Below, piece by piece: positions 1-3,808 of a stretch of 5,413 bases of DNA (position 1 is the stretch's first letter; every line of letters begins with the position of its first letter). Under the pieces are notes generated by a model, which ran no database searches, was not told the DNA's origin, and worked only from the letters and a program-made list of their open reading frames with translations. Made by a program: the position numbers and the translations under genes. Location of the stretch: positions 1-5,413 of the forward strand of contig QCVY01000051.1 in assembly GCA_003208695.1 (NCBI GenBank), in the 5' to 3' direction. Origin of the DNA: Prochlorococcus sp. AG-686-P16. GTDB lineage: Bacteria; Cyanobacteriota; Cyanobacteriia; PCC-6307; Cyanobiaceae.

Positions 1-284
1 CCATCTACTGCAATATCAACGTTCCAACCATTTTCTCTAAGTATTTTCTTACGTATTTTTTCGGATACATACTGAGAGTTGCGTCCTGCCATTTCACATA
101 TCGTTTGTAAATTTTCATTGTTGCTCGTTAAAAAGTTTCTAGCCGCTTGTTTACTTAACTTGTCCACATGACTTGAAAAAGCATCATGCACCGCTTGTGC
201 TAAGACCGCTGTAAAAAGCTTAGTTTCAGGCACTGGTTTGCGTGCATTCATTGAACTTGAATTGATCCACCGAGATCTAGCCAT
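1..284 (-). CDS. Small helical phage protein, 3' end cut by window edge
   Basis: The reading frame starts at ATG 284-282 (MARSRWINSS) and stays open for 94 codons to the left edge, so the C-terminus is missing. A basic, serine-rich N-terminus is followed by a predicted all-helical region with VLAQAVHDAF, ARNFLTSNNENLQTICEMAG and VSEKIRKKIL. The ARxFL...N...ICEMAG...V.xKI pattern resembles short uncharacterised proteins I remember from phages of alphaproteobacteria; no function is known to me. Its ATG overlaps the TAA of the upstream gene by one base (TAATG), which implies translational coupling. A Shine-Dalgarno sequence AAGGAG at 296-301 lies 11 bases upstream. The helical, basic character would allow nucleic-acid binding, but that is only a guess. 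Confidence 0.8.
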   Translation of the reverse strand, partial: MARSRWINSSSMNARKPVPETKLFTAVLAQAVHDAFSSHVDKLSKQAARNFLTSNNENLQTICEMAGRNSQYVSEKIRKKILRENGWNVDIAVD

Positions 285-520
285 TAGTGTATCGTCTCCT
301 TGTCATCAAAATAAGACTTAATATCTTTTTCTGAGTCCAATATGGTCTGCAACATTTCAGAAAAACCATCATTACTTAAACTGGTTTTATAAAGTCGTAT
401 GGCAATGGCCATGAGTGTACCGGCTACCATTTGCGGCTCGTACTTCTTCATATGTCGAATAGCTTGTGCAAAAACTTTGTTGTAAATATCCTGTAGTTCT
501 TTATCTTTATTTTTTGGCAC
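284..520 (-). CDS. Conserved-looking small helical protein, unknown function
   Basis: A 78-residue protein starting with GTG at 520-518 (GTG CCA AAA AAT AAA). I see no good ATG: the first internal methionine is about residue 24, inside the apparent core helix. The sequence is predicted almost entirely helical, with FAQAIRHMKKYEP, VAGTLMAIAIRLYKTSLS and FSEMLQTILDSE, and an acidic C-terminus. There is no signal peptide or metal motif; the hydrophobic stretch MVAGTLMAIAI carries flanking charges and looks more like a buried helix than a membrane segment. It overlaps the upstream gene by 14 bases and the downstream gene by one (TAATG). It sits far down the third transcription unit. I do not recognise a characterised family. 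Confidence 0.78.
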   Translation of the reverse strand: MPKNKDKELQDIYNKVFAQAIRHMKKYEPQMVAGTLMAIAIRLYKTSLSNDGFSEMLQTILDSEKDIKSYFDDKETIH

Positions 521-851
521 TGTTAACTATTCTTTCTGTGTTCGTTGCGTGTAAGTTGTCATTATCTCGATAACCATTCTTGATAGCCCACTCTTCATGA
601 AGTCTTCTTATATCTTCATTTTCCTGGCGTATGCCTCCCCAGTTTTTTGCTTTTCTTTCTTTGGCTTTTGTTATTTCTCCCCAGTGTGCTTTGTTTTTTA
701 CATAATATTCATGTGCTTTTTCTTTGTTGTGAGGTAATCTACGATAATCTTTCATATAATTTCTTGTCAGCTCTTTACCATGCTCACTACGAGCCCAGTT
801 TAGTCGTGCACGTTTACGGGCTTCACCATATTTAAGTTCTATTTCTTTCAC
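507..851 (-). CDS. Basic, tyrosine/lysine-rich helical protein, unknown function
   Basis: A 114-residue protein initiated at GTG 851-849. The GTG overlaps the TGA of the upstream gene as GTGA, a four-base coupling, and I see no alternative ATG near the 5' end. The first two thirds are highly basic, with imperfect HGKELTRNYMKDYRR and NKEKAHEYYVKNKAHW segments. These recall the charged 'NKEKxxEYxxxY' helices often placed before the catalytic domain of phage HNH or GIY-YIG endonucleases. No HNH, GIY-YIG or zinc-finger catalytic motif follows, so an enzymatic call is not supported. It could be a stand-alone DNA- or RNA-binding helix bundle; that is inference. The C-terminus (NATNTERIVNSAKK-like, residues 102-114) overlaps the next gene by 14 bases. 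Confidence 0.75.
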   Translation of the reverse strand: MKEIELKYGEARKRARLNWARSEHGKELTRNYMKDYRRLPHNKEKAHEYYVKNKAHWGEITKAKERKAKNWGGIRQENEDIRRLHEEWAIKNGYRDNDNLHATNTERIVNSAKK

Positions 852-1312
852 ATGCCTGCTTTTCTTAAACGACTAAGTTGATCTTCAACCTGGTGTGCAA
901 GTTTTTTGTTATCCATAACCACTTCATTTCTTTCTTCTTCTAATCTTCTATTTTCTTCTATTAAAAATTTGTAATCATGTTGTCTTGTGTAATCACGAGA
1001 TTTTAAAGTTTCCTCTAAATCTGCCATTTTGTTTTTAAGATCATTAATTTCTTCTTTGGCTGCTTTCATTTCCGGTGAGTTTATACCAATCGCTTTAACA
1101 AGAGAGGTTTCTAGTTCTGCGTCGTGTACTTTTGTTTTTAATCCTGCAATTTCACACTGCAGTTCACCAATCTGTCGAGTTAAATCTAGTGGTCCTCGAT
1201 CATCTTTTAGTTGTTTAACGTCTGTTACACTCATGTTATATTTCTTGGCCATAGCCTCTATGTCCACTGGTCCTTTATTTTTTTCTTTTACTAACTCTTC
1301 GTACTTGGGCAC
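848..1312 (-). CDS. Helix-turn-helix plus long coiled-coil protein
   Basis: A 154-residue protein starting with GTG at 1312-1310. This start is favoured by a strong Shine-Dalgarno GAAAGGA (1318-1324) five bases upstream; no ATG lies near. Residues about 17-36 (DIEAMAKKYNMSVTDVKQLK) read like a helix-turn-helix: an 'IxxMAKKYNxSVxxV' pattern with a turn at N26-S28. From about residue 44 to the end the sequence is a near-continuous heptad-rich coiled coil (QIGELQCEIAGLKTKV, EEINDLKNKMADLEETL, EENRRLEEERNEVV). An N-terminal DNA-binding unit with a long coiled coil would suit a dimeric DNA-binding or scaffolding protein. It may be a regulator, but the function is not established. It overlaps the preceding 59-residue gene by 38 bases and the following gene by four (GTGA). 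Confidence 0.85.
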   Translation of the reverse strand: MPKYEELVKEKNKGPVDIEAMAKKYNMSVTDVKQLKDDRGPLDLTRQIGELQCEIAGLKTKVHDAELETSLVKAIGINSPEMKAAKEEINDLKNKMADLEETLKSRDYTRQHDYKFLIEENRRLEEERNEVVMDNKKLAHQVEDQLSRLRKAGM

Positions 1313-1454
1313 GTATTTCCTTTCTTAAAATCTTTATTCTATGTTTTAATCCATCTATTGTTGTGTACATCCATCCACAATCATGGGGTCCTATTTGTGA
1401 ACAAAAATATTTAATCGTTTTCTTGAGTGCTTCTATTTGTTTTAATGGTGTCAT
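1275..1454 (-). CDS. 59-residue phage protein with C/H-rich 'GPHDCGWM' motif
   Basis: A short frame, ATG 1454-1452 to TAA 1277-1275, encodes 59 residues beginning MTPLKQIEALKKTIKYF. The start is supported by the Shine-Dalgarno AAAGAG (1463-1468) eight bases upstream. The middle reads CSQIGPHDCGWMYTTIDGL, with Cys18, His24 and Cys26. The rest is two basic amphipathic helices, ending in RRVSKRKK. I remember similar 'PHDCGxxHTTIxxLxxRIKxL' microproteins in marine phage genomes, without an assigned function. The Cys/His cluster might bind metal, but there are too few ligands for a classical finger unless it dimerises. It overlaps the lipoprotein gene upstream by 44 bases and the helix-turn-helix gene downstream by 38, filling an apparent gap between them. 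Confidence 0.72.
   Translation of the reverse strand: MTPLKQIEALKKTIKYFCSQIGPHDCGWMYTTIDGLKHRIKILRKEIRAQVRRVSKRKK
1318..1324 (-). promoter_or_regulatory. Ribosome binding site deciding the GTG start at 1312
   Basis: GAAAGGA on the minus strand ends five bases before the GTG at 1312-1310. It is inside the coding sequence of the 59-residue gene. It supports GTG as the true start of the helix-turn-helix/coiled-coil gene. Confidence 0.7.
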
Positions 1455-1635
1455 ATATATGTCTCTTTATTCCTTTATCTGTTTGCATAATGGTTAACAT
1501 GTCAACGCCATTATAGGCTTTAACATAAGCGTTTTGTGTTCCAGCAATACTTGCTCCGCTCATCAGCAGCGCAAACTCAGAGCAACTAGAGCATATTATT
1601 AATATAGCGCATAGCAAAAATATTTTTTTCATCAT
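1411..1635 (-). CDS. Small phage lipoprotein (cell envelope)
   Basis: A 74-residue protein from ATG 1635-1633 (an adjacent ATG follows at 1632). The frame is open further up to a TTG at 1674, but the signal peptide begins at MMKKIF, and AGGCGAG lies about seven bases upstream, so the later start is preferred. MMKKIFLLCAILIICSSC is a lipoprotein signal: lysines, a hydrophobic core, then CSSC. The lipobox is not ideal because the -3 residue is Cys, not Leu. The mature part contains NAYVKAYNGVDMLTIMQTDKGIKRHIYD, which matches in style a lipoprotein family I remember from phages and alphaproteobacteria. It is probably anchored in a membrane facing the periplasm. The role is unknown; an outer spanin part is possible, but it lacks a proline-rich linker. 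It overlaps the zinc-finger gene by 50 bases and the next gene by 44. Confidence 0.82.
   Translation of the reverse strand: MMKKIFLLCAILIICSSCSEFALLMSGASIAGTQNAYVKAYNGVDMLTIMQTDKGIKRHIYDTIKTNRSTQEND
1463..1468 (-). promoter_or_regulatory. Ribosome binding site of the 59-residue gene
   Basis: AAAGAG on the minus strand, eight bases before the ATG at 1454. A second purine-rich block (AAAGGA) lies further upstream. It supports translation of the short frame 1275-1454. Confidence 0.5.
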
Positions 1636-1774
1636 TTTTAATCTCGCCTTGGTTATCGCATGCTTCACAATCAATAACCACCCTTAAATTTGAGGTGGCA
1701 TCTTTAAAAATCTTACGATAACCGTTGCCCATACAGGCAGGGCAAATTAGTTTACTGGGTTTTATCTTTTCCAT
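1586..1774 (-). CDS. DnaJ-like CxxCxGxG zinc-finger microprotein
   Basis: A 62-residue protein from ATG 1774-1772, with AAAGAG (1779-1784) four bases upstream. It contains one full DnaJ-type knuckle, CPACMGNG (Cys11, Cys14, Gly16, Gly18), and a second degenerate one, CEACDNQG (Cys36, Cys39, Gly43, with Asn at 41 where Gly is usual). Together the four cysteines should bind one zinc ion, as in the cysteine-rich domain of DnaJ. There is no J-domain or substrate-binding domain, so it is not a chaperone of the classic type. Stand-alone fingers like this are common in phages and their targets are mostly unknown. The last 16 residues (NIFAMRYINNML end) are encoded over the start and signal peptide of the lipoprotein gene. 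It overlaps the upstream 49-residue gene by 23 bases. Confidence 0.85.
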   Translation of the reverse strand: MEKIKPSKLICPACMGNGYRKIFKDATSNLRVVIDCEACDNQGEIKNDEKNIFAMRYINNML

Positions 1775-1901
1775 TTTTCTCTTTAGATTCTATTTTTGTC
1801 CAAGCAGCAATTCTTGCCACTAATCCTGCAACTTCAATGTAAGGTTTCTTAGCTAAATATTCTAAAAAAACTTTACGATCTTCCTCTGGTATTCTATACA
1901 T
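1752..1901 (-). CDS. 49-residue protein of unknown function
   Basis: A short frame from ATG 1901-1899 to TAA 1754-1752, encoding 49 residues that begin MYRIPEEDRKVFLEYLAKKP. The Shine-Dalgarno GGAAAGG (1908-1914), six bases upstream, is one of the clearest in the window and makes this a convincing gene despite its size. The sequence suggests two short helices: the first (EEDRKVFLEYLAKK) ends in a KPY turn, the second is VAGLVARIAAWTKI, followed by a lysine-rich tail. There is no signal peptide, metal site or recognisable DNA-binding motif. It sits between the ribbon-helix-helix gene (8-base overlap) and the zinc-finger gene (23-base overlap), so the three are almost certainly co-transcribed. 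I do not recognise a characterised family. Confidence 0.78.
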   Translation of the reverse strand: MYRIPEEDRKVFLEYLAKKPYIEVAGLVARIAAWTKIESKEKNGKDKTQ

Positions 1902-2067
1902 CAGATGCCTTTCCATTCAATCTTTTAACTTCTTTATTGACTAGAATATTAATCGTTTGACTTCGACTCATTATTGTATTCGGTGTAATGACTCGTCTTA
2001 ATTTATCTATCTTAGAATAAGTATCTTTTGATAGAGAAACATTTTTATATTTACTTATGTCAGTCAT
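1894..2067 (-). CDS. Ribbon-helix-helix DNA-binding protein, likely repressor
   Basis: A 57-residue protein from ATG 2067-2065 to TAG 1896-1894. Its layout fits a ribbon-helix-helix (MetJ/Arc type) fold. There is a short beta strand at about 7-13 (YKNVSLS) and helix A at about 15-27 (TYSKIDKLRRVI). A turn with N30 and the 'SRSQTI' cap leads into helix B at about 35-50 (SQTINILVNKEVKRL). Such proteins bind DNA as dimers through the paired strand and often repress their own promoters. It is the first gene after a leftward promoter and after a perfect inverted repeat (2087-2106), so autoregulation is a natural hypothesis. The ribosome site GGAAAGGA (2079-2086) is 11 bases from the ATG, slightly long. 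It overlaps the next gene by eight bases. Confidence 0.85.
   Translation of the reverse strand: MTDISKYKNVSLSKDTYSKIDKLRRVITPNTIMSRSQTINILVNKEVKRLNGKASDV
1908..1914 (-). promoter_or_regulatory. Ribosome binding site of the 49-residue gene
   Basis: GGAAAGG on the minus strand, six bases before the ATG at 1901 and inside the 3' end of the ribbon-helix-helix gene. It is the main support that the short frame 1752-1901 is translated. Confidence 0.7.
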
Positions 2068-2078
2068 GTGTTATATTT

Positions 2079-2086
2079 TCCTTTCC
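2079..2086 (-). promoter_or_regulatory. Ribosome binding site of the ribbon-helix-helix gene
   Basis: GGAAAGGA on the minus strand, directly after the inverted repeat at 2087-2106 and 11 bases before the ATG at 2067. Its adjacency means a protein bound to the repeat, or a hairpin formed by it in the mRNA, could affect translation as well as transcription. Confidence 0.6.
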
Positions 2087-2106
2087 ATATTGTTTTATAA
2101 CAATAT
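2087..2106. repeat. Perfect inverted repeat, candidate operator
   Basis: ATATTGTT-TTAT-AACAATAT on the plus strand: two exactly complementary 8-base arms around a 4-base spacer. It lies just downstream of the -10 region of the leftward promoter (about 2110-2138), before the ribosome site of the ribbon-helix-helix gene, and in the -35 zone of any rightward promoter for the 2138-2353 gene. A protein bound here could control both directions. The obvious candidate ligand is the ribbon-helix-helix protein encoded next to it. In RNA it would be a weak AU hairpin without a T-run, so it is not a terminator. Confidence 0.65.
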
Positions 2107-2116
2107 AGGATATTAT
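2090..2116 (+). promoter_or_regulatory. Possible weak rightward promoter for the plus-strand gene
   Basis: On the plus strand TATTAT (2111-2116, five of six to TATAAT) is preceded after 15 bases by TTGTTT (2090-2095, three of six to TTGACA). The 5' untranslated leader would be only about 15 bases and has no clear Shine-Dalgarno sequence before ATG 2138. The match is poor; it is listed because the rightward gene needs some promoter and no other candidate is visible in the 70-base gap. Confidence 0.25.
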
Positions 2117-2138
2117 TCATAAATTACAAGTTTGTCAA
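2110..2138 (-). promoter_or_regulatory. Leftward sigma70-like promoter for the ribbon-helix-helix operon
   Basis: The minus strand has a perfect -35 TTGACA at 2133-2138. Two overlapping -10 choices exist: TAATAT (2110-2115, 17-base spacing) or AATAAT (2112-2117, 15-base spacing, five of six matches to TATAAT). Transcription would start near 2100-2105, at the inverted repeat, and run into the ribbon-helix-helix gene. The -35 box touches the ATG of the divergent gene at 2138. The 11-mer ATAATATCCTA (2106-2116) also occurs in the promoter at 3005-3042. Confidence 0.6.
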
Positions 2139-2353
2139 TGAAGTTTTTTTTAATATTATGGGTGTGTTCAGCAATACATGGTTCTTGCATAGTGCCTCCA
2201 ATAACAGTTCCTGGTGAGTATGATAGCCACACAGAGTGTGTCAGTGCGGGGTATAAAGAAGGCTATAATGTGTTTATAGCTATTGAGAAAGAATTGGCTG
2301 AACAACAAAGACTTTTTGTAGCTTTTCATTGCAATCCAGAAGTTAGTATTTAA
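2138..2353 (+). CDS. Small exported two-cysteine protein, only plus-strand gene
   Basis: A 71-residue protein from ATG 2138. The frame also has a TTG two codons earlier, but the ATG gives a normal signal start. MKFFLILWVCSAIHGSC is a short hydrophobic signal-like segment; the second Cys is not in a good lipobox. The mature part has Cys34 in YDSHTECVSAGY and Cys65 in LFVAFHC near the end. It resembles tiny 'MKFFLxLWxCS...C...FxC' proteins I remember from pelagic phage genomes, with no known function. Both mature cysteines would form a disulfide if exported. It is divergent from the ribbon-helix-helix operon and convergent with 2350-2535; the two stop codons share TTAA. The ribosome site is very weak, which lowers confidence slightly. 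Confidence 0.7.
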   Translation: MKFFLILWVCSAIHGSCIVPPITVPGEYDSHTECVSAGYKEGYNVFIAIEKELAEQQRLFVAFHCNPEVSI

Positions 2354-2535
2354 ATACAGTAAAATCCATATACAAGTTGACCCTTTTCAGTGTATAATCC
2401 CTGGTCCGCGGGCCGTGGTGCCTGGTGTGTGGTATGCATTTCTAGCCACATGGACCCTTGTTCTACACAACTAAGTTTATTCTCAAAAGGCATTTCTATA
2501 AAACCAATACTCAATATTATTATTAAACTTTTCAT
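2350..2535 (-). CDS. Small exported two-cysteine protein
   Basis: A 61-residue protein from ATG 2535-2533. The ATG overlaps the TGA of the upstream gene as ATGA, so translation is probably coupled; no separate Shine-Dalgarno is visible. The N-terminus MKSLIIILSIGFIEMPFE is a short hydrophobic signal or anchor. Cys23 (KLSCVEQGSMW) and Cys60 (LVYGFYC, the penultimate residue) repeat the 'C ... hxFxC' pattern of the convergent gene at 2138-2353. Between them lies a polar, proline-containing loop (THQAPRPADQG). This loop is encoded by a markedly GC-rich patch at about 2401-2430, unlike its surroundings. Probably periplasmic or membrane-attached; function unknown. It is the last gene of the unit started by the promoter at 3005-3042. 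Confidence 0.75.
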   Translation of the reverse strand: MKSLIIILSIGFIEMPFENKLSCVEQGSMWLEMHTTHQAPRPADQGLYTEKGQLVYGFYCI

Positions 2536-2990
2536 TGCATAAATTTAGGTGGCTTGCAATTTTTGTATTTAGCAAAACGTTTTTTGTCACCAACATAATA
2601 GTTACGGTAAGCTGTAACATAATCATTTGTTTTGTATTGATCTGGCATGCATTGAGGTGGTTCAGTTATGTCATTTTCGTCACCGGTAGCATAATCTTCT
2701 AGTTGTTCTAATATAGCTTGAGATTTATGTATTTTATCATAACGATTGGTATATTCTTTTGCTAATGACATACCGTGTAGCCAGGCCCATCTAAAATTGT
2801 CGGCATTTTGATTTACCCACAATGTCATGGGGTGTTTAGGATAGGCAGATTTGTAACCGACATCATGTCCCTGTGCACGTGCTGCAGTTGATAGCATTTG
2901 TGCGGTCTCTAGTACCATTTTAACAACGTGCTTGTCGCATTGCATTTGTGCTGCAATAACAGGATGTTTATGCAAAAAGAATATGTTCAT
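2532..2990 (-). CDS. Conserved phage protein with CDKHVVKM motif
   Basis: A 152-residue protein from ATG 2990-2988. It belongs to a family I recognise from many marine phages, usually unannotated. The N-terminus is MNIFFLHKHPVIAAQ, followed by CDKHVVKMVLETAQML (residues 18-33). A middle block carries His53 (YPKHPMTLWV), W58, R67, W68 and W70, then the helix YTNRYDKIHKSQ (80-91). The C-terminal part has PPQCMPDQYK and AYRNYYVGDKKRF (127-139). The conserved Cys, Asp, His, Lys, Arg and Trp residues suggest a catalytic or nucleic-acid role, but I know of no demonstrated activity. Its tail 'YRxYYxxxK' superficially recalls the end of T4 DenV endonuclease V; I do not rely on that. It is the first gene behind a strong promoter (3005-3042) and couples to the next gene through ATGA. 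Confidence 0.88.
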   Translation of the reverse strand: MNIFFLHKHPVIAAQMQCDKHVVKMVLETAQMLSTAARAQGHDVGYKSAYPKHPMTLWVNQNADNFRWAWLHGMSLAKEYTNRYDKIHKSQAILEQLEDYATGDENDITEPPQCMPDQYKTNDYVTAYRNYYVGDKKRFAKYKNCKPPKFMQ

Positions 2991-3004
2991 AACTTTCTGC
3001 TGTA

Positions 3005-3042
3005 TTTGTAGGATATTATATGCTAAATGTCAACCCTGTCCA
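3005..3042 (-). promoter_or_regulatory. Leftward sigma70-like promoter inside the gene cluster
   Basis: On the minus strand a perfect -10 TATAAT (3015-3020) is preceded, after 16 bases, by TGGACA (3037-3042, five of six to TTGACA). An alternative pairing is a perfect TTGACA (3028-3033) with TACAAA (3005-3010) at 17 bases. Either gives a start 20 or fewer bases before the CDKHVVKM gene at 2990. The TTGACA contains the TGA stop of the basic-protein gene (3030-3032), so promoter and gene end are fused. The 39-base gap 2991-3029 is otherwise empty. The 11-mer ATAATATCCTA (3009-3019) recurs at 2106-2116. Confidence 0.7.
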
Positions 3043-3158
3043 CGAGATTTTTTTCTGCGTGGAATACGCTTAGAATATGACTTTGCGTGCCTTCCAGGGC
3101 GTTTTCTAGGAGTTAAACCTTTGTAATTAGATACACCAAATAGTGGTCGTTTAGCCAT
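3030..3158 (-). CDS. 42-residue very basic phage protein
   Basis: A short frame from ATG 3158-3156 to TGA 3032-3030. The product, 42 residues, has 15 Lys/Arg plus a His and no acidic residues. It starts MAKRPLFGVSNYKGLTPRKR, continues PGRHAKSYSKRIPRRKK and ends SRGQG. The 'MAKxPLFGVS...TPxKRPGRH' opening matches a small conserved protein I remember from pelagic phages and cyanophages. Its charge suggests binding to DNA, RNA or another acidic partner, perhaps a structural or assembly role; no function is established. The ATG overlaps the end of the zinc-ribbon gene by eight bases, and its stop lies inside the next promoter's TTGACA. Coupled translation from the upstream gene is likely because the ribosome site is only a weak A-rich run. 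Confidence 0.8.
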   Translation of the reverse strand: MAKRPLFGVSNYKGLTPRKRPGRHAKSYSKRIPRRKKSRGQG

Positions 3159-3363
3159 TTTCTTTTTCTAGAAGTGTATCTTTACCAATGGGTAGATATT
3201 TAATAACACCATTAATTTTTTGTTCAACATCAGTGCCGCATGTCATACACTTATAATAATCATTGACGATAGATACAAAGCTAGACATCTCCTTGCAGTG
3301 CGGGCATACACCTGGAGTCACTTCTGGATTTAGTTTTAATTTATATCTTTTAAATAGGCTCAT
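3151..3363 (-). CDS. Zinc-ribbon phage protein
   Basis: A 70-residue protein. I choose ATG 3363-3361 (MSLFKRYKLKLNPE) because relatives I remember begin with this basic segment. An in-frame ATG at 3378 would add five residues (MVALS) and a longer overlap with the peptidase gene. Two CxxC knuckles, CPHC and CMTC, separated by about 18 residues with the strand-like SFVSIVNDYYKC between them, form a classic zinc ribbon. The tail EQKINGVIKYLPIGKDTLL follows. Such ribbons bind nucleic acid or act as transcription or structural modules; this one, in marine phages, has no assigned role to my knowledge. It overlaps the end of the endopeptidase gene by 14 bases with the chosen start and the basic-protein gene by eight. 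Confidence 0.85.
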   Translation of the reverse strand: MSLFKRYKLKLNPEVTPGVCPHCKEMSSFVSIVNDYYKCMTCGTDVEQKINGVIKYLPIGKDTLLEKENG

Positions 3364-3808
3364 ACTTAGTGCTACCATTTTCTTTATAAGCTCTCAAGTA
3401 TTGTTTTCGATTGCCTTGTGTGTTGAAACTGCAATGGACCCAGCCTGAGTTAGGCTCATCTTCGCCTTTCCAGTACTCAAGTATTAATTGATCATAGTCT
3501 AAATTTTGGTCGATGTAGTCTGCTAATTCTTTATTGGATACGCCAAAGATTTCAAAGTCTGAAGCCTGGCCTTTTGCATGTTGACTTTGTGTAGAGCTGC
3601 CTATGGCAACACACAATTCTGGAGAGCGATATCCGCTAGAAACGCTTACAACCTGCCCAAAGTGGTCTCTAATAGGCTGTAGGATCATCTCACAGAGCGA
3701 TTTCAGGTTTTCCTGGTGCTCTGCACTAGGAGTGTTATCTATACCCTTTCTTTCGGCTGTTTGTGACTTTGTCAGCTCGTTAAGGCTAAAGTTTTCCGTC
3801 AGTTTCAT
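3350..3808 (-). CDS. M15-type zinc peptidase, probable phage endolysin
   Basis: A 152-residue protein of the Peptidase_M15_3 type: small zinc peptidases that cleave peptide bonds in peptidoglycan, either D-Ala-D-Ala or L-Ala-D-Glu. The N-terminus has FSLNELTKSQTA, the common 'F.L.E...S..A' of the family. Next are VSSGYRSPELCVAIGSSTQS (55-74), the zinc ligands His77 and Asp84 in SQHAKGQASD, and His125 in GWVHCSF. Glu111 and other acids in LILEYWKGEDE are candidates for the catalytic base. The length is normal and the domain complete, with no signal peptide or extra wall-binding domain. In a phage this is most simply an endolysin that needs a holin to reach the wall. The strong site AGGAGA (3815-3820) suggests high expression. 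It overlaps the upstream coiled-coil gene by 23 bases. Confidence 0.92.
   Translation of the reverse strand: MKLTENFSLNELTKSQTAERKGIDNTPSAEHQENLKSLCEMILQPIRDHFGQVVSVSSGYRSPELCVAIGSSTQSQHAKGQASDFEIFGVSNKELADYIDQNLDYDQLILEYWKGEDEPNSGWVHCSFNTQGNRKQYLRAYKENGSTKYEPI

Noticed and set aside
647..835. Plus-strand open frame of about 62 codons
   Set aside because: It lies antisense within the basic minus-strand gene 507-851, and its Leu/Phe/His-rich product is what the complement of Lys/Glu-rich codons gives. There is no ribosome site.
1029..1328. Plus-strand open frame of about 99 codons with serine- and phenylalanine-rich product
   Set aside because: It is antisense to the coiled-coil gene 848-1312, which has a strong ribosome site and coherent heptads. 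The plus product is low-complexity shadow sequence.
1622..1630. A7 run on the minus strand as a programmed frameshift site joining the zinc-finger and lipoprotein frames
   Set aside because: The lipoprotein has its own start and a complete signal peptide. A shift here would merge a zinc finger with a signal core, which makes no sense, and no stimulatory structure is visible.
2087..2106. Inverted repeat read as a transcription terminator
   Set aside because: The stem is almost pure A/T, the loop is 4 bases, and no T-run follows on either strand. It lies at a 5' leader, not at a gene end.
2532..2990. Assignment as a DenV-type pyrimidine dimer glycosylase
   Set aside because: Only the short C-terminal YRxYYxxxK resembles the end of DenV. 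The N-terminal catalytic threonine and the rest of that family's pattern are not present.
2932..3126. Plus-strand open frame of about 64 codons, cysteine-rich
   Set aside because: It crosses the promoter and is antisense to two better supported genes. The cysteines come from the complement of Ala/Thr codons, with no coherent motif.
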